From Haemaphysalis longicornis (taxonomy: Eukaryota > Arthropoda > Arachnida > Ixodida > Ixodidae): a stretch of 64,000 nucleotides of DNA. The stretch spans positions 1-64,000 of the forward strand of contig JABSTR010001672.1 of assembly GCA_013339765.2 (NCBI GenBank). Reading direction: 5' to 3'. The number at the start of each line of letters is the position of its first letter. The stretch's first letter is position 1. Both the position numbers and the translations under genes were made by a program. This document shows positions 40,419 to 51,341 of the stretch, one piece after another. The notes under the pieces are model-generated. The model searched no databases and had not been told where the DNA came from. It worked only from the letters and a program-made list of their open reading frames with translations.

Positions 40419-42647
40419 TTTTTTTCCTTCTTTAGTGCATGGAAAACCGCCCTTATTACAGCCTACAGGAGCTATGAGTCATCGAAGAAGATGCACATCC
40501 CTGCAGCTAAAATAAGAGTCCGTCAAAACTCCGGCAAGCAGACGCACGCGTCCAACAGATGCAGCCATTCTGGTGGGTCACTTTGCGCCGCATAAATGCT
40601 CCGCACCAACGCAGCCTGCTCCCGAAAAATGGACTGCGTTGGGCGAGGGGGTTTCGCGTGCCTGTCCGTTATGCGGCACTGCTACAAGTTATACAATCTC
40701 ATCCCAGAAAATGTATCATAGGGCATTCCAGTAACATCTCGAAAAGGCAAGAACCGAATTGTATGAGGGGTAATGTCCATGTCCTTTTTAAAAGTTCGTT
40801 GCAACACATCCCAGAAAAACACTGTATCCCGGCACAAAACAATGATCAATGGTTTCAGGTTGATTGCATAAGCGTCAATTGTCAGACCAAGATAAAGGAA
40901 TAGACATTTCTTTCTCGCAAAACCATGCTTTCACTGGGGGTGTTGATGTATGCAGCTTAAAGAAAAACGTTTTTGCATTTGGAGGAAGACCAAACGTGTC
41001 ACACGCTTCAAAACACTGTCCTTATGGTGGCCAATGTAAGGCTGGCGATAAACCGGCACTGGGAACAGACTATCTAATAAAGTGTTCGTCAAAGCCTTTA
41101 TGGAAAGGGTAAACAGATATTGCAGCGAAAACCTCGCAGTAAGGAAATGAAAGGTGTCGACCACCTCCTTTAAAAAGCCGCATGGCGGCTTCGTACTAAC
41201 TTCACCCATGGAGACAAGCAAAAAAGGTAAATGAAAACTTATTCGCTGTTGAATAACGTTGAGAAGAAGTGGATGATGCATCACTTTATAGAAGAAAAAC
41301 AAAGATACAGGCTGGTGTACAAACAAATGTGTCAGCCTAGCGCCCCCAGACACTAATGGACGAAACAAATTGTCCCTACGCATAGGTTCCCATTGAGACC
41401 CCCACACAAATGTCGCAAAAACTCTACGTAGAGTTTGCACTTTAGGACGCGCACAATTAAGTACTTGCCGCACATAAACAAGCTTTGCGACACGGAAGAC
41501 GTTAAAAACCTGCGCACGCGCAAACACCGAAAGTTCTCGCCCCATCCATGCCTGCGAGGCTCGCTTGACTTTTTGGAGTGCCAATGACCAATGCGGCCCG
41601 GTGTTTCGTATTTGGTGCAAAGGTACACCTAGGCATTGAAGTGCGTCCTTATCCCAAGTAATGCCAGCAAATAAGGAGGGTTTCGTACCCAATTCACCAA
41701 ACCAAAATCCCATTGTTTTTTCCATATTCAAAGCCGCCCCAGAAGCGTCACAAAACTGCCTGGTCAGATTAAGGGCTGCTTGAACGCTTTTTTTATCAAC
41801 ACAAAAATAGGCAATGTCATCCGCGTAAGCAAGGACCTTAACATCGCAGGATAGTGAGGAAAAAACCCGTACTCTTTGACTCTGCTGAATACTAAGACAC
41901 CGAGGTTCGAGGTACAAGGCAAACAACTAGGGTGAAATGGGGCAGCCCTGTCTAACAGACGACTTAATCGAACTGGCTTAGACAGAACGCGGTTGGCGAC
42001 CAGTTGTGTGGCGCACTGTTTGTAACAAAGCTGAATGCCTTTTAACAATATATCCCCTAAATTTGCCGCTGCCAATCGTGTGAATAGAAACTCATGAGAA
42101 GCTCGAGCAAATGGCTTTGAAAGGTCAATTTGGATAAGCGCCAACTGCTCTGCCGAATGAGACACACACTCCAATATTGAACGAGCCATATGTATGTTTG
42201 TTTGAATGCTCGCATCTCGAATACTGCAAGTTTAGTGAGGTCCTACTAAACTAGTGATGACAAGGTGAAGGCGCCTAGATAAAATCTTTGCAAAAATTTT
42301 ATAATCTACATTGCAGAGAGATATTGGCCGATAGCCGTCACCCGATGTCAGTTTTTGATTTTTGTTCATCTAGCATTTTCGGAATTAAAACTGTGTCCTA
42401 AATAAAAGGTTGGCGACAAAACGTCATGATCATCGTGTGCTGCTGTGAATACGTCTAACAGAAAGGGAGCAAGGATAGCAGAGAACTTTTGATAAAACTC
42501 TCCACTCAAACCATCTGGCCCAGGGGTCGTGTTAGTCTTAAGGTCGGAGATGGCAGCTTTAACTTCTTCGAGTGTAATACGCCCAGAAACCAGTGCGCAC
42601 TCGTCGTCTGTCAGCTAAGCAGTAAATCAATGAGGGAACTCAATTCT

Positions 42648-42702
42648 TGCCCCCGAGCCAATAGACAACACACTATTTGCCCCCGAGCAAATAGTGTGTT
42701 GT
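42648..42702. repeat. Palindrome plus 30-bp direct repeat inside LINE B
   Basis: Arms 42665-42680 and 42687-42702 pair perfectly (16 bp) around CCCCGA. TGCCCCCGAGC.AATAG occurs at 42648 and 42678 as a direct repeat. The combination is typical of a local template switch during replication. Confidence 0.9.
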
Positions 42703-43703
42703 AATGGTCATGGAAAGCCCTAGCAACTTCAGCTGCTTCGGTGTACCTAATACCTTTATGTTGAATTTCAATTACTCCCTTTGCGAGTGCTGACTTCCGC
42801 TCATCACTTAGTGAACGACGAGTGGGGTAGCTATCAAAGGATTTTTGAATTCTCGACCGAATTAGAGCGCCATGGTACTTTTCGGTAACATATTGCTGAA
42901 GTTATGCTTTAACAATACCAATTTCCTCTACACCCGATCCCGGACTGACCGCTTATGAAGCACAAAGAATGTACGATTTAGTTCCCTTACATAAAAACGT
43001 CTTAAAAACGAAAGGCGAGCGGACTCTTCTATTGCGCAATTCCTTACCTTCTGTTTGAATAGATCCCATTTCTGATATAAAGAATGACTGTGTGTTTCAA
43101 GAATACTATTCAAGAAATCTGATATACGTTTACAAAATGTTCCATCAGCCAATGAAGAGGTATTAAGCTTCCACAGATCCCATTGAGGCAGCACACTACG
43201 CGGTCTTGATCATCCTACGCAAACAGATACCATGCAGTGGTCTGTGAAGAAGATCAGGCGCACAATATAGTCAGAAATGCTAGGCATCTCTTCTACTCAA
43301 ATGTATATGCGGTCAAGAGAGGCATTCGAATTGCTCTGAAAGTGAGTAAAGTGCGTGGTGCTCCCTTTTTCCTGATCAACATCGAAAAGACCGTTATCAT
43401 GAAAACAATCAGACAGGGCGGCTGCACTTTGGTCATCGTGTGAACGTGGTCTAAATCACACCTGCTCACAGCAGACACCATTAAAATCACGTACGATGAG
43501 GATTTTCCGTTGTGTGCGCAGAAAATTTCCTAGCGATATAAAATAGGGGTTACGCTCCCGACAATTCCCTGGTGCATAAAGGCATATGATACGCCATTAA
43601 CTCCTGACATAACAAGGTCACAGCAAATAAAACGCAAAGCATCATCTATACTACAGGAGAGATTGGAAAAACTTGTTGTTGAGCTAGTTGGTACATATTT
43701 TAA

Positions 43704-43820
43704 GGAAGACGAAAACGTGGCGCAAACAAGACGTAGACGAAAGAAACGAGGTATATGTCTGTATATGACTTACCTCGTTTCTTTCGTCTACGTCTTGTTT
43801 GCGCGACGTTTTCGTCTTCC
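43704..43820. mobile_element. 117-bp hairpin element with TTAA flanks, inside the LINE B endonuclease
   Basis: The arms (43698-43753 and 43771-43826, counting flanks) pair at 55 of 56 positions with a 17-base spacer. The ends GGAAGACGAAAACG / CGTTTTCGTCTTCC sit directly between TTAA (43700-43703) and TTAA (43821-43824). It interrupts the LINE coding sequence after KAELSSLF. Nothing codes in it. A fold-back MITE is the simplest reading; an inverted duplication is the alternative. Confidence 0.8.
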
Positions 43821-44070
43821 TTAAAAAAGAGACTGGAAAGCTCAGCTTTCTTGCTTATAAGCAGAAAATATCCACCAGACAACCCTGCAGAGGGACTGTA
43901 ATGTTCTAAAAAGGGCTCTAATGCAGCCGCCGTGTCCTCATCACTGCAGGGCCTTGTCTCCTGGGTGACCGCAATGTCCACGCCGATCCGTTTAAGGAGG
44001 CGTGAAAGCTGGTATTGCCTTCTCCTGTTTCTCAGGCCTCTCACGTTAAGTGTGGCAGCGTGCATTGTCG

Positions 44071-44740
44071 TAGGCAATATCCCCCTCTCTGCTTTTCGTC
44101 CACCAGCATTCTAATCTTCTTTTCGTCCCCTCGACAGCCTTGAAGTTAACTTCCTCTCTGATACCCTTAAATCCTAGGGCTTCTGGAAGCCCAATATTCC
44201 CTTCATGTAGATTTGGATGGATACCCTCACATTCTAACACTATGTGCCGCATAGTTCTGTTTCTTTTCCGCAGACCCCGCATACCCCATCATTTTGTGAA
44301 TACTTCCCCACAAAACTCTTAGTTCGCAGGCAACCTGCCTCTAGACTCAAAAGCAAAGCAACTGCCCTGGGAATTATCGCAGAAATTTTCCTTTCTGATG
44401 TTCAATTTCTCAGCCCTGTCACGTCTAACGACGTTTTATTAGCTTCCATTTTTTCCCTTTATTATTTCGTTTCAATCTGCCTTGCCTCTTTTTGGTTACC
44501 TTGCTGTTTTGGATTCTCCACTGTTTCTTTCCGTATTTCATCGTAGCCTTCTGGTCTTTCTTAACCACGGCATGTCCACGCTTTTCAAGTATAGGTACCT
44601 AAACACCTTAGCTGCCCACCTTCGTTGATCCATTGCCCTCAACCTCATCTCAAAGCATATTTTACTCTGTGCTTCTCTAACTTTAAACGACGTTTATTTC
44701 TCCTCCTTCACAGCAATGCATTTGTGTTTAGACGTGAGAG
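44071..44740 (-). pseudogene. C-terminal part of a third LINE (family C)
   Basis: On the minus strand the broken frames contain a C-x2-C knuckle (VCGVCGK) followed in another frame by TMRHIVLECEG, then LPEALGF and VEGTKRRLECWWTKSRE at the C-terminus. Upstream are RAMDQRRWAAKVFRYL-like and RAVALLLSLEAGCLRTK pieces. This matches the C-terminal layout of non-LTR polyproteins. The end of the match, ATATTGCCTA at 44080-44071, abuts LINE B. The last ~100 bases are repeated at 52215-52317. It contains an unoccupied TTAA at 44167-44170, the position where a MITE sits in the 52-kb copy. Confidence 0.7.
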
Positions 44741-45012
44741 CCGACTTTAAAAAAAATCCCTGTAAGCTTGGTTTTTGTAAGACGGCTTCCCCACATGGAG
44801 TATTGCACAGTGAAGCACACCTATCTTCGGAAGGAGTACCATTATAAAAAGTGGTTCCAACTGTTCTTTAATTGAAACCATCCCGAAACAAATTATATGT
44901 CATTCAGCCGCTGAGACGACTTCATTATTACGCCGAATTTTATTTACTTTGAAGATCCTGCTTCAGTTTGGTCCAAAGGGAAACAGAGTTGTAGGAAGAA
45001 ACCTAACTGGTG
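44741..45012. other. No recognisable gene
   Basis: AT-rich DNA between LINE C and the foldback; a short stretch may be further decayed LINE C. Confidence 0.4.
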
Positions 45013-45216
45013 AAAGTGATCAGTGGGGACACAGTGATACATCTATGATGAAAAGGAAAAAAAAACAACGGAATGTTTGCGACACGTTCCGGACTGCCCT
45101 GTTTGCCTGATTAAGGGAAATCAGGCAAACACGCCAGCCAGGAATCAGCCGGAAACATCCCGTTTTTTTTTTTCTTTTCATCATAGATGTATCACTGTGT
45201 CCCTACTGGTTACTTT
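45013..45216. repeat. Diverged ~200-bp foldback
   Basis: The outer arms 45013-45066 and 45163-45216 pair over CAGT.GGGACACAGTGATAC, ATCTATGATGAAAAG and an A/T-run. The inner arms 45101-45112 and 45119-45130 (GTTTGCCTGATT / AATCAGGCAAAC) pair perfectly, with short paired words (TTCCGG) between. The loss of pairing in the middle suggests an old palindromic element or inverted duplication. Confidence 0.8.
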
Positions 45217-45640
45217 GGTCGAAGCCGTTTGGGCTTGGAGACGGGTGCATGGACGTGCAAAATTAGGCGGAACAATTATCGCGTTGAATCATGTTAGTCG
45301 GCAGGCGGATGGGTGCATGATTCATAAGCAGAACGTAAGGTTGTGACGGAAGAAAAATAGCAGACATCGCATGATATTATGTTCGGTCTTGTTGTGAGAC
45401 CACTTTTTTTTTCCTTTCTAAAACACGAAGTTTTCCTTGGCCAGCACGATGGGCGAAACGTCAGCGTCCGGCTCATGCAAGCGGAGCCTCAAATTTCTAA
45501 GCGAAGAACGTGGCGCCACCTGTGACTGTACCTTGTTGTAAGACTTGCCTGACCGGTCAACAGTCAGGAGCGCCTAGGAAACCGTAAAAGAAGCACTCGT
45601 CGTGTATTCTTTCGAAGCATGTGTATCGGAAGTGATTGAT
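45217..45640. other. No recognisable gene
   Basis: Short frames only; nothing assignable. Confidence 0.4.
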
Positions 45641-45756
45641 GACAAGGAACGAATAAAGCCAATTGTACATGTAGCATGTGAAAACCGGGTCCACAGCCTT
45701 CGTATTACGCGACCGACGCTCTGCCATGCCAGCTACCGGTGCAGCTGCATCCTTTC
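45641..45756 (-). repeat. tRNA-like sequence
   Basis: On the minus strand GGCATGGCAGAGCGTCGG (A-box-like) is followed by TGTGGACCCGGTTTTCACAT, a decayed B box. TGTGGACCCGGTTT is also present in the repeat at 7444-7695, so the two may share an ancestor. Not a functional tRNA. Confidence 0.45.
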
Positions 45757-45984
45757 GGCGTATCTTCATGCGACGGCAGCCTGCGCTCAAAGGTAGTGGT
45801 AGCCGGTACAGTACGCTCTAGCAGCCTTTTAAACTCTCACACGGAGTGCTCCAGCTAAACACTAAACTTTATAGGGCTTGTCCGGCGTCCGTGCTCCCGG
45901 CACAGCACCGTGTTAATCGAAACATCTGCGAACAAAAGGTTCATAAAAGGTTAACAAGAACAAAATAAAAGGTTCACAAAAGGT

Positions 45985-46110
<126 letters not shown>

Positions 46111-46139
46111 TACTGCGCATGCGCGAGGAGCATGGGTTT

Positions 46140-46183
46140 TATTGGATTGAATTGGATTTGGATTGGATTGGATTGGATTGAAA
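46140..46183. repeat. (GGATT)n minisatellite
   Basis: Repeats of TGGAT(T) such as TTGGATTGGATTGGATTG with small variants. Confidence 0.85.
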
Positions 46184-46280
46184 ATCGTTTGTCGCGCCCG
46201 GCGCAGTGACAACCAGCCACGACAGCGTTTGGGCTCGAACTGATTTTTTTATTCCTCCAGCGCGAGCGCACGTGAGCGCG

Positions 46281-46508
46281 CGCCTCGTGGTTCTGATTGA
46301 TTGATTGATTGTAGGGTTTAACGCGCCGACGCAACGCAGGCGATGAGGCGCGCCGTAGTGGAGGGCTCCGGATTAATTTTGACCAACTGGGGATCATTAA
46401 CGTGCGCCGAAATCTCGTACACACGAGCGTTTTTGCTTTTCGCCTCCATCAGAAATGCCTCCACCGCGGCCGGGAATCGAACCCGCGACCTCGTGCCTCG
46501 TGGTTCTG
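46281..46508 (-). mobile_element. 5'-truncated SINE with perfect 14-bp target duplication
   Basis: GCCTCGTGGTTCTG at 46281-46294 and 46495-46508 flanks the SINE (46295-46494). On the minus strand the copy starts inside the tRNA head (CACGAGGTCGCGGGTTCG, B box kept, A box absent). It continues through the body and ends with GGGTTTAACGCGCCG in reverse and a (CAAT)n tail (ATTGATTGATTGATTG on +). The perfect duplication around a truncated copy shows that truncation happened during insertion. Confidence 0.93.
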
Positions 46509-46658
46509 CCTTCGTCGTCGTCGTCGTCTCGGCGGGGAGGACCCGCGCCACTACACGTTCTAGCAGCAGTAAGCACGCTCACGGGTGATTAACGCAAAGA
46601 ATGATCACCAGTGCTTCGCCCACTCGTCATGATTCACTTCGTGGAGGTGCGTGAATTC

Positions 46659-48223
46659 TTTTACACTCTTTTTGGTCAAAAAGGGAGTAGCATAAGTGGA
46701 AAAAGGGTGTTGGGAGGCCATTAAAACCTTTTTTTTAAATCTCAACGCCCCTATTCATAGCTCTACACTCTTTTTGGGTGAAAAAAAAGGGTGTTGAACA
46801 ACTTCAATACCCTTGGTTGTTGGTAATGTATTGAAAGGATGTCGAAAAGTTGCTGATTGATCAAGGACATGTATGAATGCGTAATTGCACGGCGAAGTAA
46901 AAGATATCCCCTCATACCCCCATCCCCACCTCGTAAGAAATATTCAAAAGCAAAAAAAAAAAAATGTTCGTCTACAATTATCGCTCGTTTCCATATACGG
47001 TGCGCATCATCGCCCAAGTTTAGCTTTGGCACGTGAAAAGTCAGTTGGAAATTTTAAAGATAAAAAGACTATGTACACAATTACCTGTATAACGCCCTTA
47101 TTGCCTTAAAAATGTGTACTACAGGTATAATAAGGGTGTTGGAAAGTTATTACACCCTTTTTCTTAGGTTCCAACACCCTAATTTGTAGCTTTACACTCT
47201 TTCTGTGGAAAAGAGTGTTGGCCGAATGCAACACCCTTGGTTTTCTGCAGGGTGTTAAAAGGGTGTGATATAAGTGCTCAGTTTCAAAAAAAAAAAAACA
47301 CAGCGGAGCTGGAGGTCGACCTAGCTTCTTCTGGTGTCGCTAAGTTTTGCTACGTTTTGCTAGGGTTTCCGATGCTTTTGCTAGGCGAAGTGCTGAGGAC
47401 TGAGGCCAAGTTTAGCCGGATTTTACAAGGCTATCAGTCTGGCGGATATATACGGATATATGCGGATATAAGAGCGGATATACTTCTAAGGTAAGTATGT
47501 ACTCGCTCTCCCCAAGCATCCCGTTGGTTTTCTTGCTGAATTCATTTGTGGTCCAAGGGTGACTTGTACGTGTTGAATGTCCCTGTATTTCGTGATGCGG
47601 GCTCAGCCGATCCACATTGCCACGCGTAGCTGCGCTGCTCACACCCCTACATTTTGAGGTGTTAAGTAACCTTACTCGCTTTTTTAGGGCGTTCACAAGA
47701 ACACCCTTTTTTCATCCTTACACCCTTTTCTGGCCGAAAGAACTTTTAAAGCTGTGCGCCACGGGACAACAATCGTGATTTTTGTGTACATTTTGTTTTT
47801 TCAGTCCTAAAAAGCGTGTTCTTCCTTTGGCCTTAATGATTATGTGTCATGTTGGTGATGTATGTGCTGGCCACAAATTGTGTCATTTTTGTTCGCCTAT
47901 ATTTGTTCACCTATTGCCGTATCGTGTTTGATACTCTGTATGTGCTTTTTATTGTATGCCCTTGATAATTTGCAACGCGTTTGAAAATTTTATATTTTAT
48001 TCGATGTAATGTTTGGTATAGTGTGTTTTGAGCGTTTGAGATCCTGCAATCTGGTTTGAAGTATGTTGCGCTCGTGTTGTCTGCTGCGTGTACTGTCTGG
48101 TGTCGAAGGCCCAGTGCAGGTGGCTTTCAATGCCGCCTCTCGCCTTGGCACCAAGACAGACCGCTATTGAACATTGTTTTTGTCAATAAACAATAAAACA
48201 CCGTTGTCGGCCAAAAAGGGTGT
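46659..48223. mobile_element. Cluster of ACACCC/GGGTGT inverted-repeat elements
   Basis: The left edge TTTTACACTCTTTTTGGTCA and the right edge GGCCAAAAAGGGTGTAAAAA are inverted copies. Related words recur inside at about 46771, 46793, 47125, 47147, 47195, 47240, 47256 and 47700-47745, in both orientations (TACACCCTTTTT, AAAAGGGTGTT). This looks like several nested or tandem non-autonomous elements of one family. At 47430-47480 there is a short CGGATATA repeat. Frames are short. No transposase. Family unknown to me; related DNA surrounds the MITE at 58258. Confidence 0.6.
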
Positions 48224-50689
48224 AAAAAGGTTAGTGTGTATACAAGATTTGCAGAATAAATAGGGCCTAAACAGAAGTAAGCGAAGGAAGACAGAAACGA
48301 CACATTCCCGTATATAGCGCCCGTATATGTCGTGTAGCGCCCTATTCTTTTTAGTGCAAAAATGAAGCAACAGGGTCAACAAGTTCTGGTAAATTATACA
48401 AGCTGGTCTAGCCTATGTCCGGTGTGGTCATCACGCGAAGACATAAAGGAAACAACTACCACGACTATGTAATGCGGACTGGGGGGCGGCGAGATTGAAA
48501 ACCTCCAGCGCATCTATAGTGCTCCAAACTGCGATCACGGATCCCCAGCTACCGGGAGACCCGAAACTAGACCCCGCCGGTGGGTATCGAATTGCCTTTC
48601 ATCCGGGCGGACGAGTTCGGAGACGAGCCACGACAGGTCCTAAAAGCTCTCACGGGGGCAGAGCAGCGGTTTCCATCAAGTCCCGCTATGCGCTCCGTAC
48701 CCGTCAAAGGATCCCGCGACGGCAGAGCCAGTGGACGCGCGGGGGGCCGCTAAAAGCGGAAAAACATCGCCGCACGTGCAGCGACCGATGGGTGGGGAGT
48801 CAAATTTCTCCATTAAGAATGAGAGAAGTACACGAGGGGAGCATGAAAGGGAAAAGGGGAAATGGGGCAGGCGCAGGGTGCGTGCGCAGATCCATGCGTC
48901 ACGGAAAAGTCCAATGCTCTTAGCATCCACCGGTGGCGTTTCGGCACAAAGCGAGGACACACAGGGCCGGTGTAAGCGTTCCAAACAAAAGCGTTAGAGC
49001 CTTGGAAGAACAATAATAGCGATGAGAAGACCTGTTTTTCATCGAACATAATGCATGCATCACTCCAAGCGGAACAAACCCTTACGAAAGTACGTGTGCC
49101 ACAAACAACCTTCATATCATCATCATCCTCATCATCAGGATCATCGTCGTCGTTGTCGTCATCATCCCGAATTGCTTCTCACTAAACCTGGGATCATCTT
49201 TTGAGCGAGAAAGCGTGCGTGCGCGCACGTGTCTCTCTCGCAGAACTAGACGTTACGGCAACTAATGGATCTTATTGAACTTCGAGAAGGACGGTCCCAG
49301 ATGAAGTTTTCATGTTCTATCAGACCTAGTTTTTTTAAACGTTTGAACGGTAGCAAGAAAGTGGAGAAAAACTGGAGATATATGTATATCCCTGACAAGA
49401 AAACCCAGCAAGGGTGATGATGGAAACAAGAGGAGGCACTTAGTACGCTATCCACAACAGAGAATGCTACATATCCGCGTTAAAAGCAGGATAGCCACAT
49501 CGGTTCGGCGGCGGTGGGAGGGGGACTGGGAGGCGACCCTGCGAACGGCCGGCCGCACTCAAGAAACCCGACCTTTTGTTTCTCACGGAGGTCGCATTGT
49601 GTTCGGCCACGCCACATAGGGAAAGAGAGAGAGAGAGGGGGGAGGATAGTTGGGCGCGGGTTTGCTTTTGTAAAGCCCCACTCAATAGAGAAGACCCCCG
49701 CCGCGGGTGCGTCTCAATACTTTGCTGTTTACTTTGCGCTTCTGCCCGTCGCTTCGCCGCTCCTCACCCCACGAAGTTCTGGCTGTTTGTACGAAAGTCG
49801 TGCGCAACATTACCCGCGGAAATGGTATCAACTGAAGAATGAGAAAGAAGAACCGAGAGCAGACGACGGCGGGCTGCTTCGCTCAGTGTCGGTTCGATTT
49901 ATCGCTCGCTTGCTGTTTGGGCGCGCTTGTTTCGGCGTCCACGATGATATCAGCGTGGCGGCAATCGTGGGGCAGATGCGCCTCCTGCTAAGCGCATCTA
50001 AAGACATCGAGAGAGAGGGAAGAGAACAAAAATGCGCCACGCACGCTGTTACGTCGTTTGAAGGCACACACTTCGGATTCAGAGCAAAGAAGGCAGCCGG
50101 GCGGCTGATACAAAAGACACGAGGTGTATACACGAAAAAAAAGAACGGTTTTTCGTTCGCCTCCGCTGGTGGCACGCATTGAACAAAAAGCTTTCAGGAC
50201 GACGAGCGCTTCCGTAGATGCGCGTTTACGGTTCATTCGCCGCCCCTAAGATGCTGGAAACGAAAAAAAAAAAAGAGAGCAAACGCTACAAATGACAGAC
50301 ATTTGGAATCTTTACTGCAGGGATGGCGGGTTCTGGGGGTAGCGGGAGGGGGGAGAAGGAGGAGCTGTATCAGAATCATAAAGGAAAAACAAAGGGAACG
50401 CAATAAACGACAAGACGGCATACACAAACGCATGCCATATCAAGAATGACCTAGAACGCGAACGGCTGAGCGTCTGCAACCGCCGTGTGTGCCGACAAGT
50501 TGCTCTTGAGTAGCCAGAGACCTTGAAGCACGAATTCAAAATGGAAAGCACAGCACCGTTCGGACTGCAGGGGAGCTTCACCGCACCGCTCCACACGAAA
50601 GCGGAGGGCGCGAATCAACCAGCCGGCCGGCCAGAGCAGTGGGTTAAAAGAAATTAAAGGAAAATACTTAGAGCGTTGTAAGAATGTGA
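48224..50689. other. No recognisable gene
   Basis: Contains a CAT/CGT trinucleotide run at 49115-49166 and a short GA run at 49624-49640. Frames of up to 222 codons (49514-50182, +) overlap equally open minus-strand frames and have no motif. Confidence 0.45.
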
Positions 50690-50828
50690 AGGCGAAAGCC
50701 CACGTGGACCTCCTGTCGATCTCCAAGGACTCCTGGCTGCCGCCTAAAAGGGGGAAGAGGACCGAGGAGGATCTCCAACCTCTTCCTTTTCCCACCGGCA
50801 CAAAATAAAGTTGTTCTCTCTCTCTCTT
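50690..50828 (+). repeat. Likely LINE 3' end with AATAAAG and (CT)n tail
   Basis: GC-rich DNA ends in CACCGGCACAAAATAAAGTT then GTTCTCTCTCTCTC. AATAAA lies at 50804-50809. The same order (AATAAAG, short link, CT repeat) is seen on the minus strand at 54477-54500 and 15385-15396. The 5' limit is a guess. Confidence 0.5.
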
Positions 50829-51163
50829 CATGATGTTGAACTTTCTGCTCAACTTTGCGGCCGCACCCGTCACATTTTCCCAGCACCCTGTGCAGCACCG
50901 TCCGAAGCCATCGCCAGGAGCCTCCTGTTCGCCCCCGGGTACTTTGACCTCTGAAGGCGGCTCTTATTCGACGAGAGGCAGCGCACTGCACTCGACTAGC
51001 GCAGATGTTTCCCTTTCCCGGCGCGTGCTGCACCGCCCTTTCTCAGAGGCCTCCTCCGACGCTCCTCCCGCATTGCAGTGTTCCTTTCTTGGCGCGTGGT
51101 CCGGGAGTCGCGTTCTGTAGGATTCCGTGTCATTCACAACAAATTTCTGTACCTCACGAGTTG
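50829..51163. other. No recognisable gene
   Basis: GC-rich DNA with frames on both strands; nothing assignable. Confidence 0.4.
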
Positions 51164-51341
51164 GGGCCGTAGCCAGAAATCTTTTTCGGGAGGGGTGGAG
51201 GGGGGGGGGGGGGGGGTGGTTATGGATTTTGGGAAGGGGGTAGTTTTGCTGAAAGTAACAGTAAGTATTGCTTACGTGCTGCCTGGAAAAGATTTCGGGA
51301 GGGGTTCGAACCCCCAAACCCCCCCTCTGGGTACGGCCCTG
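51164..51341. mobile_element. Short MITE with GGGCCGTA(G/C)CCAGA ends and internal G/C runs
   Basis: The left end GGGGCCGTAGCCAGAAAT and the right end CTCTGGGTACGGCCCTG are imperfect inverted repeats. Internally TTTTCGGGAGGGG with a 17-base G run (51200-51216) and TTTCGGGAGGGGTTCGAACC with C-runs form further inverted words. Similar 'gtagccag...gggggg' repeats are common in invertebrate genomes (from memory). No coding capacity. Confidence 0.65.

Larger units (their letters stand above)
40419..44070 (-). pseudogene. Near full-length but broken LINE with endonuclease and reverse transcriptase (family B)
   Basis: Pieces in order on the minus strand: an AP-endonuclease start MHAATLNVRGLRNRR with the active-site-type QETR (44065 to about 43827); a hairpin insertion (43704-43820); decayed endonuclease ending in FTDHCMVSVCV near 43235, the usual SDH block; a linker frame (43194-42928); a reverse transcriptase frame (42189-41764) with LALIQIDLSKPFARASHEFL, catalytic Asp kept; then a frame (41926-40931) with VLAYADDIAYF, GWDKDAL-like DNA, FVWGSQWEPMRRDNLF and GFLKEVVDTF. 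The C-terminus continues in other frames as FFWDVLQRTFKKD and PPEWLHLLD to about 40510. An A-rich tail (CACTAAAGAAGG then A7) ends at 40419. Stops and frameshifts are numerous. It starts at or next to the endonuclease, with no visible 5' UTR. Clade unresolved. Confidence 0.85.
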
